Shown here piece after piece: positions 39,705 through 49,936 of a DNA stretch of 64,000 nt. The DNA is taken from assembly GCA_947591215.1 (NCBI GenBank), contig CANQCZ010000003.1, forward strand, positions 1-64,000, written 5' to 3'. The DNA is from an uncultured Bacilli bacterium. Its GTDB lineage: Bacteria; Bacillota_I; Bacilli_A; RFN20; CAG-449. Positions within the stretch are counted from its first letter, which is position 1. Each line of letters begins with the position of its first letter. Position numbers and translations under genes: made by a program. The notes beneath the pieces were generated by a model. The model was not told the DNA's origin. It saw only the letters and a list, made by a program, of their open reading frames with translations, and did not search any database.

Positions 39705-42338
39705 ATGCAAAAAAAGTACGTATACCACTTTAAAGAAGCTTACGGCTTAGGCAAAGAGCTTTTAGGTGGTAAAGGTGCCGGCTTAGCAGAAATGACCCAT
39801 ATCGGAGTTCCGATTCCACAAGGATTCACGGTCACAACTGAAGCTTGTACTCTTTATTACGAAAGTGGCAAAGTTCTCCCAGACTATTTAGTCAAGGAAA
39901 TTTATGAAGCTGTTCACGCAGTTGAAAAAGAAACCGGCAAAAACTTTGGCGGAGATAAAAATCCGTTATTAGTCAGCGTTCGTTCCGGAGCTCGGGTTTC
40001 TATGCCTGGTATGATGGACACCATCTTAAACTTAGGTTTAAATGATAAAACAGTCGAAGCTCTAGCGAAAGAAACCAACAACGAAAGATTTGCTTACGAT
40101 TGCTATCGTCGTTTTATTTTGATGTTTACCAACATCGCTAAAGGTCATCCAAGAACCGACATGGATAAAATGCTTGATGATCTTAAAGAAGCTCGTGGCT
40201 ATAAGTTAGATACTGAAGTTACTGCTTCCGAACTTAAAGAATTAGTTGCAAAATATAAAGATTACTATAAAAAGACCTTCAATGAAGATTTCCCAAGTGA
40301 TCCATATGTACAAGTAATTGAAGCAGTTACCGCTGTTTTCCGTTCATGGGATAACCCAAGAGCCAATGTCTATCGTATGATGAACAATATTCCATATAGT
40401 TGGGGTACTGCCGTCAACGTTCAATCGATGGCTTTCGGAAATAAGGGCGAAACTTCCGGTACCGGCGTGGCCTTCTCACGTGATCCGGCAACCGGAGAAA
40501 AAGTAATTTCTGCTGAATATTTACCAAATGCACAAGGCGAAGACGTTGTCGCTGGAATTCGTACTCCACTTCACATTGATGAATTGAAGAGAAGAATGCC
40601 TGAAGTTTATGAACAATTTGTTGAAACCATTAAAAAGATGGAGAATCACTACCGCGACATGCAAGATATGGAATTCACCGTCGAAGAAGGTAAACTTTAC
40701 TTCTTACAAACACGTAATGGTAAAAGAACACCTGCTGCCGCGTTAAAAATAGCTTGCGACCTTGTCGATGAAAAATTAATTTCAGAAGACGAAGCTGTTT
40801 TAAGAATCGATGCTTTATCATTCGATAAGTTGTTACTCCCAGGCTTTGACAAAGATGAATTGGCTAAAGCTACCCCAGTCGCCGAAGGTTTGGCGGCTGG
40901 TCCAGGAGCCGGAACCGGTAAATTAGCCTTTACTGCCGAAGAAGCCGAAAAAAGACATGCTAATGGCGAAAAAGTCGTTTTAGTCCGTGCTGAAACCTCC
41001 CCAGAAGATATCGTCGGTATGGTTGCCGCTGAAGGTATTCTCACCATGCGTGGTGGTATGACTTCACACGCTGCCGTCGTTGCTCGTGGTATGGGTAAAT
41101 GCTGTGTCTGTGGTTGTAAAGAAGCTTTAATCGATGAAGAAAAGAGAACTTTAACAATCGGTGGAAAAGTTTATACTGAAAACGACGTTTTCTCCTTAGA
41201 TGGTTCTACCGGAAAGGTTTATGTCGGTGCTATCAAGACCGTTAGTCCGGATTTAACCGCTGGTTATTTTGGAAGATTAATGGCTTGGGTTGATCGTGCT
41301 AGAAGATTAAAAGTTCGCACCAATGCGGATACTCCTCGTGATGCTAAACAAGCTAAAGTTTTCGGTGCTCAAGGTATTGGACTTTGCCGTACTGAACATA
41401 TGTTCTTCGACAAAGATCGTATTTTCTCAATGAGAAAAATGATTCTTGCTGACAATGTTGCTGATCGTAAAGCTGCTTTAGCCGAACTCGAACCTATGCA
41501 ACAAAAAGACTTTGAAGAATTATATGAAATCATGGGCGAATTAAATGTCAACGTCCGTTTATTAGATCCACCTCTTCATGAATTCTTACCACAAGAAGAA
41601 GACAAGATTGAAGAATTGGCCGTCGCAACCGGAAAATCCGTTCAACAAGTCAAAGACCGTATCGCTGAGTTACATGAATTTAACCCAATGATGGGTCACC
41701 GTGGTTGCCGTCTTGCCGTTTCCTATCCGGAAATTTGCGAAATGCAAACCTCTGCGATTATCAAGGCCGCTATTAACGTCATGAAGAAGGGCATTAAAGT
41801 TGAACCTGAAATTATGATTCCTCTTGTCCTCGATGTCCGCGAATTAAAATTCGTTAAAAATATCATTGTTGAAACCGCCGATCGTTTAATTAAAGAAGCA
41901 GGTGTCAACATGAAATATCACGTCGGTACGATGATTGAAATTCCAAGAGCCGCACTTCTCTCTGACGAAATCGCCAAAGAAGCTGAATTCTTCTCGTTTG
42001 GTACCAACGATTTAACTCAAATGACTTTCGGTTTCAGCCGTGATGATGCCGCCAAGTTCTTACCGGATTACTATGAGCACAAGATTTTCGAAGAAGATCC
42101 ATTTAAGACCTTAGATCAAGATGGTGTTGGCAAATTAGTCAATATGTCTGTTAAGGCCGGTCGTGCAACACGTAAAGATCTTCACGTCGGTGTTTGTGGG
42201 GAAACCGGTGGCGATCCGAAATCGGTCGAATTCTACCACAAGGCCGGTCTTGATTACGTCTCTTGTTCTCCATTCCGCGTTCCAGTTGCTCGTTTAGCTG
42301 CCGCTCAAGCTGCAATTAAAGAAAAACTTGAAAAATAA
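39705..42338 (+). CDS. ppdK: Pyruvate, phosphate dikinase
   Basis: GGKGAGLAEMTHIGVPIPQGFTVTTEAC; MTSHAAVVARGMGKCCVCGC; C-terminal FSFGTNDLTQMTFGFSRDD, HVGVCGETGGDP. Confidence 0.97.
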   Translation: MQKKYVYHFKEAYGLGKELLGGKGAGLAEMTHIGVPIPQGFTVTTEACTLYYESGKVLPDYLVKEIYEAVHAVEKETGKNFGGDKNPLLVSVRSGARVSMPGMMDTILNLGLNDKTVEALAKETNNERFAYDCYRRFILMFTNIAKGHPRTDMDKMLDDLKEARGYKLDTEVTASELKELVAKYKDYYKKTFNEDFPSDPYVQVIEAVTAVFRSWDNPRANVYRMMNNIPYSWGTAVNVQSMAFGNKGETSGTGVAFSRDPATGEKVISAEYLPNAQGEDVVAGIRTPLHIDELKRRMPEVYEQFVETIKKMENHYRDMQDMEFTVEEGKLYFLQTRNGKRTPAAALKIACDLVDEKLISEDEAVLRIDALSFDKLLLPGFDKDELAKATPVAEGLAAGPGAGTGKLAFTAEEAEKRHANGEKVVLVRAETSPEDIVGMVAAEGILTMRGGMTSHAAVVARGMGKCCVCGCKEALIDEEKRTLTIGGKVYTENDVFSLDGSTGKVYVGAIKTVSPDLTAGYFGRLMAWVDRARRLKVRTNADTPRDAKQAKVFGAQGIGLCRTEHMFFDKDRIFSMRKMILADNVADRKAALAELEPMQQKDFEELYEIMGELNVNVRLLDPPLHEFLPQEEDKIEELAVATGKSVQQVKDRIAELHEFNPMMGHRGCRLAVSYPEICEMQTSAIIKAAINVMKKGIKVEPEIMIPLVLDVRELKFVKNIIVETADRLIKEAGVNMKYHVGTMIEIPRAALLSDEIAKEAEFFSFGTNDLTQMTFGFSRDDAAKFLPDYYEHKIFEEDPFKTLDQDGVGKLVNMSVKAGRATRKDLHVGVCGETGGDPKSVEFYHKAGLDYVSCSPFRVPVARLAAAQAAIKEKLEK

Positions 42339-42362
42339 GGAGCATTAACACTACTTATTAAA

Positions 42363-42398
42363 AAACCCTAAAGCGATAAACTTTAGGGTTTTCTTATG
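42363..42398 (+). terminator. Rho-independent terminator after ppdK
   Basis: aaaaccctaaagcgataaactttagggttttctt. Confidence 0.8.
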
Positions 42399-42424
42399 GT
42401 AAAAATTTATTTTATTACATTTGT

Positions 42425-43012
42425 TTAACGATCTTTCGCGGCTTTTACTATTTTAGTTACTATTCTTAACAAATAAATGAGTAAGAAAGCTAAACCAAAG
42501 ATTCCACATCCTAAATATCCATCATAGAAAAAATCATTTTTTATCATAGTGCCCATTAATTCTGAGCCGCACATGACACCAAGACCTAAAAAAGCCGAAA
42601 AGGCAACCCACCTTATAGGGTGAGTTTCCTCACGAACTTCTTTAACAACTTCAATTTCCGGGGATCCTAAAAAATGTTGAATGAACCTATATTTATATTC
42701 ATCATAATAGTGCTTTTCCCAAGATAAATCCGCAAATAGATACATAAAGTAAAGGGTGGCTCCAAGCCAAATGATACCTGCATTTTTCCACCAATCCGTA
42801 CCAATAAACGGACTCATATCTAAATCCGGATCTATCTCGGCATTTGCAAAACCGAAATAGCAGAAAATAGCAATACCAGCAATCATAAAGATTTGACGAA
42901 TAATCCCAATAGACGAAGTAAAAAAGTAGATAAATTTAAAAATGATTATAAAGATAAAGGCGGCAATTGCCATTCCCCAAGGGGTAAAAAGAAAAGTTTC
43001 AAAAGCTTCCAT
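42425..43012 (-). CDS. Uncharacterised multi-TM membrane protein (195 aa)
   Basis: Several hydrophobic segments; family not recognised. Confidence 0.65.
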   Translation of the reverse strand: MEAFETFLFTPWGMAIAAFIFIIIFKFIYFFTSSIGIIRQIFMIAGIAIFCYFGFANAEIDPDLDMSPFIGTDWWKNAGIIWLGATLYFMYLFADLSWEKHYYDEYKYRFIQHFLGSPEIEVVKEVREETHPIRWVAFSAFLGLGVMCGSELMGTMIKNDFFYDGYLGCGIFGLAFLLIYLLRIVTKIVKAAKDR

Positions 43013-43064
43013 AAATAAATCCTTCTTTCAAAAATGGGTCAAAGATAACAAGCGGTGTACAATA

Positions 43065-44327
43065 TTACACATTGTTACTAGAATTGGTTTCTAGATATTT
43101 GAAGTCGTTTATAAGAACGAAAATATTAAAGAGATTTATTAACGAAGCAAATAAAACGATATCTTCAAATCCAAGAAATCCAAAATGATAATGTCCGAAA
43201 AGAAAATTCGCATAGCAGAAAATGCTTGCTAGCTGCATCGTGATTGGAAGAAATTTTCTTCTACGTGTAATAACAGTATACAATATCATCATTACATCCG
43301 CGAAGAAAAAATATCTTTCATGCATATGAGGCATGACATATGGTGACAAAATAGCATAAACCGCTGCGACATGAATAAAGTTTTTAGCGGTAAACGGAAC
43401 TCCTTTTTTATAATAAAACAAAAAGAGCAAGACAATTCCCAAAATCGAAAGACCGAAATAAAGCGCCGCGCCGGCATTGAAAAAATCATAGAGTTTATCG
43501 TATTGCAAGAAAGCATACATATTCGCCGATCCGTAGTTTGCATTCTTGTATTGCCCCATCTGTGTGGCATAAATACCAAGTGCATCATTTATATTAACGC
43601 CTACAATAAGTCCTGGAATAATCGTTATAAATATTGCAAGTGGAATTAATAGCATTTCTCTGAGTTTTACTTTCTTTACCAAAAATAACCACACTAATGT
43701 CGGAAAAAAGAAAACCGTATGAATTTTCGTAGCAACCGAAAGTCCCAAAATAAACATCGCTAAAAGATTTTTATTTTTGAGAATAAAGTAAATCGCATAA
43801 ATAATACAACAAGCCCACAAAGCTTCACACTGACCCCATAACGCGGAATTTAATATATCTGTCGGCATGAAAAACATGATAAAGAGGCTAAAATAAGCGA
43901 CGGATTTTTTATGAGTGATTTCTTTAACAATTAAAAACACACCAAACGCCAAGGCATAATCAAAAAAGAACGAGATAATTTTAACCGCAGCGATGGAACT
44001 TAACGGGAAATAAGAGATTAGAGCCAATAAATTTACATAGGCTAGCGGATAGTCGCATCTTGAGTTTGAAAAATTAGGCCAAGATTTTAAAGCTAAAAAA
44101 CCACCGTTACCTTTAATATGATCCATCCATGGCACAAGATAGTGATCCATATCTCCTGAATGGTAATCAATAAAGCACCATCTAATTAAAAAAGAAGTAA
44201 TTAATAAAATTATTAAGGCAATTATAAACACATGCTTGCGAACAAAAGCAAAGAAGGTATCATAAATTTGATTCGAAACTTCATCGAATTTTTTAAAGAA
44301 TGTTTTTAATTTGGTTAACATTATCAA
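43065..44327 (-). CDS. Multi-TM GT-C type glycosyltransferase (GT87/mannosyltransferase-like)
   Basis: Multi-TM with SGDMDHYLVPWMDHI (acidic residues after TM1), ALWGQCEALWA, ATKIHTVFFFPTLVWLF, HMHERYFFFADV. Confidence 0.7.
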   Translation of the reverse strand: MIMLTKLKTFFKKFDEVSNQIYDTFFAFVRKHVFIIALIILLITSFLIRWCFIDYHSGDMDHYLVPWMDHIKGNGGFLALKSWPNFSNSRCDYPLAYVNLLALISYFPLSSIAAVKIISFFFDYALAFGVFLIVKEITHKKSVAYFSLFIMFFMPTDILNSALWGQCEALWACCIIYAIYFILKNKNLLAMFILGLSVATKIHTVFFFPTLVWLFLVKKVKLREMLLIPLAIFITIIPGLIVGVNINDALGIYATQMGQYKNANYGSANMYAFLQYDKLYDFFNAGAALYFGLSILGIVLLFLFYYKKGVPFTAKNFIHVAAVYAILSPYVMPHMHERYFFFADVMMILYTVITRRRKFLPITMQLASIFCYANFLFGHYHFGFLGFEDIVLFASLINLFNIFVLINDFKYLETNSSNNV

Positions 44328-44389
44328 TTCCTCGCTTTAGTGCCATTTTATCACAATATATAGCGCAAATAAATGATATCTTGTCATAA

Positions 44390-44416
44390 AAAAACGACCA
44401 TTTGGTCGTTTTTTAC
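44390..44416 (-). terminator. Terminator at the 3' end of prs
   Basis: aaaaaacgaccatttggtcgtttttt. Confidence 0.8.
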
Positions 44417-45375
44417 TTCGCATGATTGTATAAATCGTATACGATTGAAACTGCTTGTCCTGTTTCAACGTGTTCGATAACTTTGGCAAGCATCGGAGCC
44501 AAGGAAAGCACTTTTACTTTTTCAACGCACATTTCCTGTTTAAGCGGGATAGAATTGGTAACAACTACTTCATCAAAAACATCCGCTAAAACTCGATCAT
44601 AAGCATTTTTAGAAAAAACCGGATGGGTACAAGCAAGTTTAATTGATTTAGCGCCGTGTTTTTTTAATGCTAGCGCTCCGGCATAACAAGAACCACCGGT
44701 ATCAACCATATCATCAATAATAATACAGTCCTTATTTTCAACATTACCGACTATATTCATGACTTCCGCTTCATTTGGTTTAGTTCTTCTTTTATCGATA
44801 ATCGCCAAAGGAACATTTAAGCGTTCAGCAACTTTTCTTGCCCGATTGACGCCACCGTGGTCCGGCGAAACAACTACTAGGTTTTGAAAATCTAGCTTTT
44901 GTTTCCAAAAATAATCGGCAATGAGCGGAATTGCAGTCAATTCATCGACTAAACAAGAGAAGAAACCTTGAATTTGCGGGGCATGTAAATCGACCGTGAT
45001 CACTCGATCCACGCCTGCCACTTTAATTAAATCTGCGACAAGTCGCGCTGTAATCGGTTGTCTTGGTTTTGACTTCCGGTCTTGTCTTGCATATCCAAAG
45101 TAAGGTATTACAAGATTTATTTGTCGGGCCGAACCTCGTTTTAACGCATCAGCAAATATTAAGATTTCAAATAAGTGCTCAGTAACCGGCGAACAAGTCG
45201 ATTGAATCACATAGACGTCTTTATCTCTTACGGTATCAAGTGGTTCACAGATAATTTCGCCATCTGCAAAATGACTAACTGAACACTCACTTACTTTCAT
45301 GCCAAGATTTGTAGCTATTTCTTCAGTTAGTTCTTTATTGGCGGTCAACGAATAAATTACTGCGTTGTCTAACAT
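44413..45375 (-). CDS. prs: Ribose-phosphate pyrophosphokinase
   Basis: IPYFGYARQDRKSKPRQPITARLVADLI; VVSPDHGGVNRARKVAERL; IIDDMVDTGGSC. Confidence 0.96.
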   Translation of the reverse strand: MLDNAVIYSLTANKELTEEIATNLGMKVSECSVSHFADGEIICEPLDTVRDKDVYVIQSTCSPVTEHLFEILIFADALKRGSARQINLVIPYFGYARQDRKSKPRQPITARLVADLIKVAGVDRVITVDLHAPQIQGFFSCLVDELTAIPLIADYFWKQKLDFQNLVVVSPDHGGVNRARKVAERLNVPLAIIDKRRTKPNEAEVMNIVGNVENKDCIIIDDMVDTGGSCYAGALALKKHGAKSIKLACTHPVFSKNAYDRVLADVFDEVVVTNSIPLKQEMCVEKVKVLSLAPMLAKVIEHVETGQAVSIVYDLYNHAK

Positions 45376-45390
45376 GCGGTTCCTCCTTAT

Positions 45391-46152
45391 TTAAGCCTTG
45401 AAAACTTCATCGTCTGATTCTTTCAAATTAGCGAAAGGTCCGATTGTTTTGTTGCTTCCTACAACAACATTCGAAAGTTTTGAAAGAGTGATTTTATTAT
45501 AATCTTTGATTATAGAATTTTCTATAACAGAATGTGGTCCGATTACATTTTTTTGGCCAATTATGGTCTTTCCATAAAATATTGTTCCCGGTAATATGTG
45601 ATTTTGACCACAAAAAACCACTAACGGAGAAATGTATGTATGTTTAGGATCATCAAAAATGACACCATATCTTATCCATTTATTTATTATTTGATCATTC
45701 ATTTGTTGCAAATACTTTGCACGATCGACATTGTCAAACATATCATAAGTTATTATTTTATCTTTAATAATTTTATACATATTATAATTTTGATTATAAA
45801 TTGTACAAACCTCTTGTTTCTTTGAGTTTATTAATTGAATTTTACCTTTTTTGAGTTTAGTCAATTTTTGAAAAACTTTATCATCATCTAATAAATATCG
45901 TCCATTATAAACAATAATTTGCTTGTATTTATTGACAAAATTTAGCTTGTTATTGTTTGAAACCAATTTTATAGACTCTTTTAAAGCTGTTTGCTTTAAA
46001 AGCTCATCGTCAGTTTCAATCATTAAATCATAAGCGCCATTAATTTTAAAATACTCATAAAGCGGCACCCCATAAGGATAATAAAAAATCTTACTCTCCG
46101 CCTTATCAAGTTTTGGATATAGTAAGATAATTAATCGATCATATACTTTCAT
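45391..46152 (-). CDS. Truncated/degenerate GlmU-like protein at the glmU-prs locus
   Basis: INKWIRYGVIFDDPKHTYISPLVVFCGQNHILPGTIFYGKTIIGQKNVIGPHSVIENSIIKD...VVVGSNKTIGPFANL resembles the GlmU linker and start of the left-handed beta-helix. No LAAGxGTRM motif and no C-terminal acetyltransferase part. Confidence 0.75.
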   Translation of the reverse strand: MKVYDRLIILLYPKLDKAESKIFYYPYGVPLYEYFKINGAYDLMIETDDELLKQTALKESIKLVSNNNKLNFVNKYKQIIVYNGRYLLDDDKVFQKLTKLKKGKIQLINSKKQEVCTIYNQNYNMYKIIKDKIITYDMFDNVDRAKYLQQMNDQIINKWIRYGVIFDDPKHTYISPLVVFCGQNHILPGTIFYGKTIIGQKNVIGPHSVIENSIIKDYNKITLSKLSNVVVGSNKTIGPFANLKESDDEVFKA

Positions 46153-46170
46153 ATTACATAATATGAATTT

Positions 46171-47022
46171 TCAAACTAATGTTTCGGTAATTTTTGTAAA
46201 ATATGCTAGTGAACCGATTTCGTTTTCAGCTTTTTGCAGAGCTCTTAAATCTTTAGAAAGACAAACCACACAAGTACCAGAACCTGTCATTAAAACTTTG
46301 GTAAACCCTAATTGCACCAATTTCTCTTTAATCATTTGAACTGAAGGCATTCGTATAAATGCTGGTTCTTCAAGTGCATTAATCATGTTATCGGCTATTT
46401 TTTGATCGTCACCTTTTTGCAAAGCGACCTTTAATTCCTCCATATCGACTTTTTTATCAATCTGCATAGTATCATAATCATTAAAAATTTGTCTAGTCGA
46501 TAATCCTTCTTTGGGTTTAGCTAACAAAACATAATATCGATCATGACATTTAATTTCCTCTAATTTTTCACCAATACCGGTAACATAAGCCGGACGATTG
46601 AATAAACAGAAAGGAACGTCAGCACCTATTTGATAAGCAATGTCAATCAAATTTTCTCGAGACAAATTCAACTTCAATATGCGATTAAGCGCATTTATCA
46701 CCGCAGCCGCATCGGCAGAACCGCCACCCAAACCGGCTGAAAGAGGAATAATTTTATGTATGTGTATTCTAAATTCTTGTTTAAAATTAAACTTTTGTTT
46801 CATGAGGGCGAAAGCCTTATGAACAAGATTAGTTTCATCAGTAGGAACCGAGATATCATCGCAAGTGATAAATGTTACACCATAATTTGAAGGAATAATT
46901 TCAACTTCCACGCGATCGTGTAACTCTAAAGGTAACATAATAGATTCCAGCAAATGATATCCATCACTTCTTTTACCAACTACACCAAGCGCCAAATTTA
47001 TTTTAGCGTGGGCCTTAACCAT
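46171..47022 (-). CDS. ispE: 4-diphosphocytidyl-2-C-methyl-D-erythritol kinase
   Basis: VKAHAKINLALGVVGKRSDGYHLLESIM; IPLSAGLGGGSADAAAVINALN. Confidence 0.94.
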   Translation of the reverse strand: MVKAHAKINLALGVVGKRSDGYHLLESIMLPLELHDRVEVEIIPSNYGVTFITCDDISVPTDETNLVHKAFALMKQKFNFKQEFRIHIHKIIPLSAGLGGGSADAAAVINALNRILKLNLSRENLIDIAYQIGADVPFCLFNRPAYVTGIGEKLEEIKCHDRYYVLLAKPKEGLSTRQIFNDYDTMQIDKKVDMEELKVALQKGDDQKIADNMINALEEPAFIRMPSVQMIKEKLVQLGFTKVLMTGSGTCVVCLSKDLRALQKAENEIGSLAYFTKITETLV

Positions 47023-47797
47023 AAGCATTAGCATTTCCTCCTAAAAAGGTTCTGCGTGCGCGTCCTCGCGTTTCCAATCCTCCCATTTCTTTGGAAATGG
47101 TACTTTGAAGAATATCGTTAATATCCGCGTATTCAGTAACTCTAATAGAAGCTATTTGACTTGCAACAATCACCGGATCCAAAAGATGAATATTTTTTCT
47201 CGCGGGCGAAGAAGCAAAGTTAGCGCCGACATCGATCAGCGCTTCATAATAGCTTTGACAGGCTCCAGCAACGATCACTAGCGAATCTTTATCAGAAACA
47301 ACCTTTCGCGCTTCTAACACTGCATTGACAAAATTACTCGAATTGCGATAAGAAGTCAAGTTATACAATTCATTTTTATTATTTGTTTTTAATGAATCGT
47401 GTCCTGTAAGAACTAAAACGTCAGGATGATGTTTATTTATTAGCGAGGCGACAACCGCTGACATCTGGCTTTCTTCAACATGATAACCAATCGCTTTTAA
47501 GTCATAAGTTTGATAAGCTTTCATCGCTTTTTTTAAATAATACTCATCACCATCTAGATGAAGGATTTTTCCTTCCACCAAATTTTGGGCACGATTTCTT
47601 TCAAGTGCCGGCAAGGTAACTTTGATTTTGTTTTCTAACTTATATGGTCGTAAATCTTTCTCATCGGCATCACAAATCAAACGAACCACTTCGCCTTTTA
47701 AAAGACATTTACCATCTTTGATTTCAACAATTCTAAAAATGACGTCGTGCTGATGAGAATATCGCGTCACCAAATCTCCTATTTGCATTTTAATCAC
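47015..47797 (-). CDS. yabG: Sporulation peptidase YabG
   Basis: MQIGDLVTRYSHQHDVIFRI; PDVLVLTGHDSL; VIVAGACQSYYEALIDVGANFASSPARKNIHLLDPV; ksgA-yabG-ispE order. Confidence 0.9.
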   Translation of the reverse strand: MIKMQIGDLVTRYSHQHDVIFRIVEIKDGKCLLKGEVVRLICDADEKDLRPYKLENKIKVTLPALERNRAQNLVEGKILHLDGDEYYLKKAMKAYQTYDLKAIGYHVEESQMSAVVASLINKHHPDVLVLTGHDSLKTNNKNELYNLTSYRNSSNFVNAVLEARKVVSDKDSLVIVAGACQSYYEALIDVGANFASSPARKNIHLLDPVIVASQIASIRVTEYADINDILQSTISKEMGGLETRGRARRTFLGGNANAYG

Positions 47798-47823
47798 CTT
47801 TGTATATATATGAAAAAAATGAT

Positions 47824-48636
47824 TTATTTTACCTCAATTAATTTTAAATAATCTTTTAACGTCAATTCTTCGGCTCGAATCGAATTATTAAGTTGCGCTC
47901 TTTTCAACCACGCTTCAGTGTATTCTTTTCCAAAATAAGCTTTTAAATTATTAAAAAGGGTCTTCCTTCGCATTGTAAAAGACTTTTTCAATATATCTTT
48001 CAATTCTTCAGCAATTTTTGGATCATATTCTTGATTAAACTTAAGTAATAAAATCACACTATCGACATGCGGAGCAGGAATATAAGCTTCACGATAGACA
48101 TTGCTGATAAATTCTAGTTTTCCGATATATTCAATTAGGATGTTCAAAGGACCATAATCTTTGCCATCTTTAGCTTTCAAACGTTCGTAAACTTCTTTTT
48201 GAATCATAAACTCAAATAAAATCGGTCTAAAAGGTGCACACGCTATCTTTTCAATAATAGGACTTGTGACATTATAGGGAACATTAGAAACGAATTTTAC
48301 TTTCTTATTTTTGAAATTTATCAAATCTTCTTTTAAGAAATCCTGATTTTTAATCACTATTGCAACATCTTTAAAAACTTCATTTAAATGATTTACCATA
48401 TCGCTATCGATTTCGTAAAGGAACACTTTGTCGGTCTTAGTGATTAGCAATTCACTTAAAGCGCCAAGGCCCGGTCCAATTTCAACAATTGTATCATTTT
48501 CATCGATCTCTAATTTGTCGATGATTTTTTGAGCAATATTTGAATCAATCAAAAAATTTTGTGAAAACATCTTTTTAGGTCTCAGCGATTTTTGCTTTAA
48601 AGCTTTCATAACGTATTCTCTAGAACATATCATCAC
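47824..48636 (-). CDS. rsmA: 16S rRNA dimethyladenosine transferase
   Basis: KKMFSQNFLIDSNIAQKIID; IVEIGPGLGALSELLI; FVSNVPYNVTSPI. Confidence 0.95.
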   Translation of the reverse strand: MMICSREYVMKALKQKSLRPKKMFSQNFLIDSNIAQKIIDKLEIDENDTIVEIGPGLGALSELLITKTDKVFLYEIDSDMVNHLNEVFKDVAIVIKNQDFLKEDLINFKNKKVKFVSNVPYNVTSPIIEKIACAPFRPILFEFMIQKEVYERLKAKDGKDYGPLNILIEYIGKLEFISNVYREAYIPAPHVDSVILLLKFNQEYDPKIAEELKDILKKSFTMRRKTLFNNLKAYFGKEYTEAWLKRAQLNNSIRAEELTLKDYLKLIEVK

Positions 48637-49181
48637 TAATGCTCCTTAATAAATTCAATAATTTCTTCTTTTGTGATTGAACTGGTGTTTAATCTTTTTA
48701 AAAGCGTTTTGGCATTTCCGTAGCCTAATTTAAAGTTATCCATCAATGCATCTCTTAATTTTTTGGAATTTACCGAACCTATTAATTTGTTTTGATACAA
48801 AAACTCTAAATCAAAAACTTGACGGTCGGCTTCATGAAAACTTACCGCATTTTTGATTGCAGTAAGCAATTCTTCTGTTTCACATTCTGCGACACCGAGT
48901 TTTTTTCCTTTAATGGATTTTTCTTTTCTTACGAAAGCGTGCTTGGCATTAGGCAGTTCTTTTGCTAATTGATTGCGAATGCGAAGTCCTGGATAATCCG
49001 GATCTGTTAAAATTAATATATCGCAACTTTGAGGAAGATTCTTTAAATATTCAATGGTTGCTGATGGTACTTCAGATCCATTTGTAATCACAAATTCGCA
49101 ATCAAAATATGACGACAATCGTGCAACATCGCTTTTTCCTTCTACAACGATTACCTGATGAGGAAGTTTTTCTTTATTCAA
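48636..49181 (-). CDS. rnmV: Ribonuclease M5
   Basis: Toprim VIVVEGKSDVARLSSYFDCEFVITNGSEV; DPDYPGLRIRNQL. SD aaggagg precedes TTG codons at 49187/49181, so the longer track ORF (49256) is unlikely to be the true start. Confidence 0.9.
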   Translation of the reverse strand: MNKEKLPHQVIVVEGKSDVARLSSYFDCEFVITNGSEVPSATIEYLKNLPQSCDILILTDPDYPGLRIRNQLAKELPNAKHAFVRKEKSIKGKKLGVAECETEELLTAIKNAVSFHEADRQVFDLEFLYQNKLIGSVNSKKLRDALMDNFKLGYGNAKTLLKRLNTSSITKEEIIEFIKEH

Positions 49182-49935
49182 TGCCAAAAAACCTCCTTCC
49201 GTTTTGTTCGGTGATATCCGCGAGTTCTTGTTCATTAAGACCTCTAATATCCGCAATCGCTTTAATGATGTATTTTAAGTTCAACGAATCATTTCTTTGT
49301 CCGCGTTTAGGTTCCGGCGATAAATAGGGTGAATCAGTTTCTACTAAAAGACGATTTAACGGAACTTTTGCCGCTACTTCTTTAGGAGTTTTAGCATTTT
49401 TAAAAGTAACCGGTCCATCTAAACCGATATATAATCCTAACGATAAAAATTTTTCCATCATTTCTAAAGAACCGGAATAACAATGTAACACCCCTCCATA
49501 AAGAGGTGGGTATTGTTTAAGGATTTGATAAGTATCTTCGTGAGCGTCACGATCATGAATAATAATCGGCAATTTTACTGAATTGGCTTTTTGAATTTGT
49601 AAAATAAACGCTTCACGTTGTCTTTTTCTTTCCCTTTCATCCTTAATCCAATAATAATCTAATCCGATTTCTCCAATCGCTTTAATTTTTGCGTTGGAAC
49701 ATAGATCAATAATCTTTTCGATTTCTCTTTGATAATCTTCTTTTACTTCAAGAGGGTGAAGACCTACCGCACAATAGACATTTTTAAAAGATTCACTTAA
49801 TTCAAGAGCTTTCAAAGAATTTGAATAGTTATCTCCCGGCATCAACAATAGATTAATTTTCTCTAGACATTTTCCAATGATTTCTTGAGAATTTTCAAAC
49901 ATAGCATCGTAAAGATGAGTATGAGTATCAAACAT
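49174..49935 (-). CDS. tatD: TatD family DNase
   Basis: MFDTHTHLYDAMF; AIGEIGLDYYW; HDRDAHEDT; LVETDSPYLSPEPKRGQRN. Confidence 0.94.
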   Translation of the reverse strand: MFDTHTHLYDAMFENSQEIIGKCLEKINLLLMPGDNYSNSLKALELSESFKNVYCAVGLHPLEVKEDYQREIEKIIDLCSNAKIKAIGEIGLDYYWIKDERERKRQREAFILQIQKANSVKLPIIIHDRDAHEDTYQILKQYPPLYGGVLHCYSGSLEMMEKFLSLGLYIGLDGPVTFKNAKTPKEVAAKVPLNRLLVETDSPYLSPEPKRGQRNDSLNLKYIIKAIADIRGLNEQELADITEQNGRRFFGIE

Positions 49936-49936
49936 T

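Noticed and set aside
48636-49256. Long N-terminal extension of RNase M5 in the ORF track
   Set aside because: The SD aaggagg and TTG codons at 49181-49187 fit the conserved protein start and a normal short overlap with tatD.
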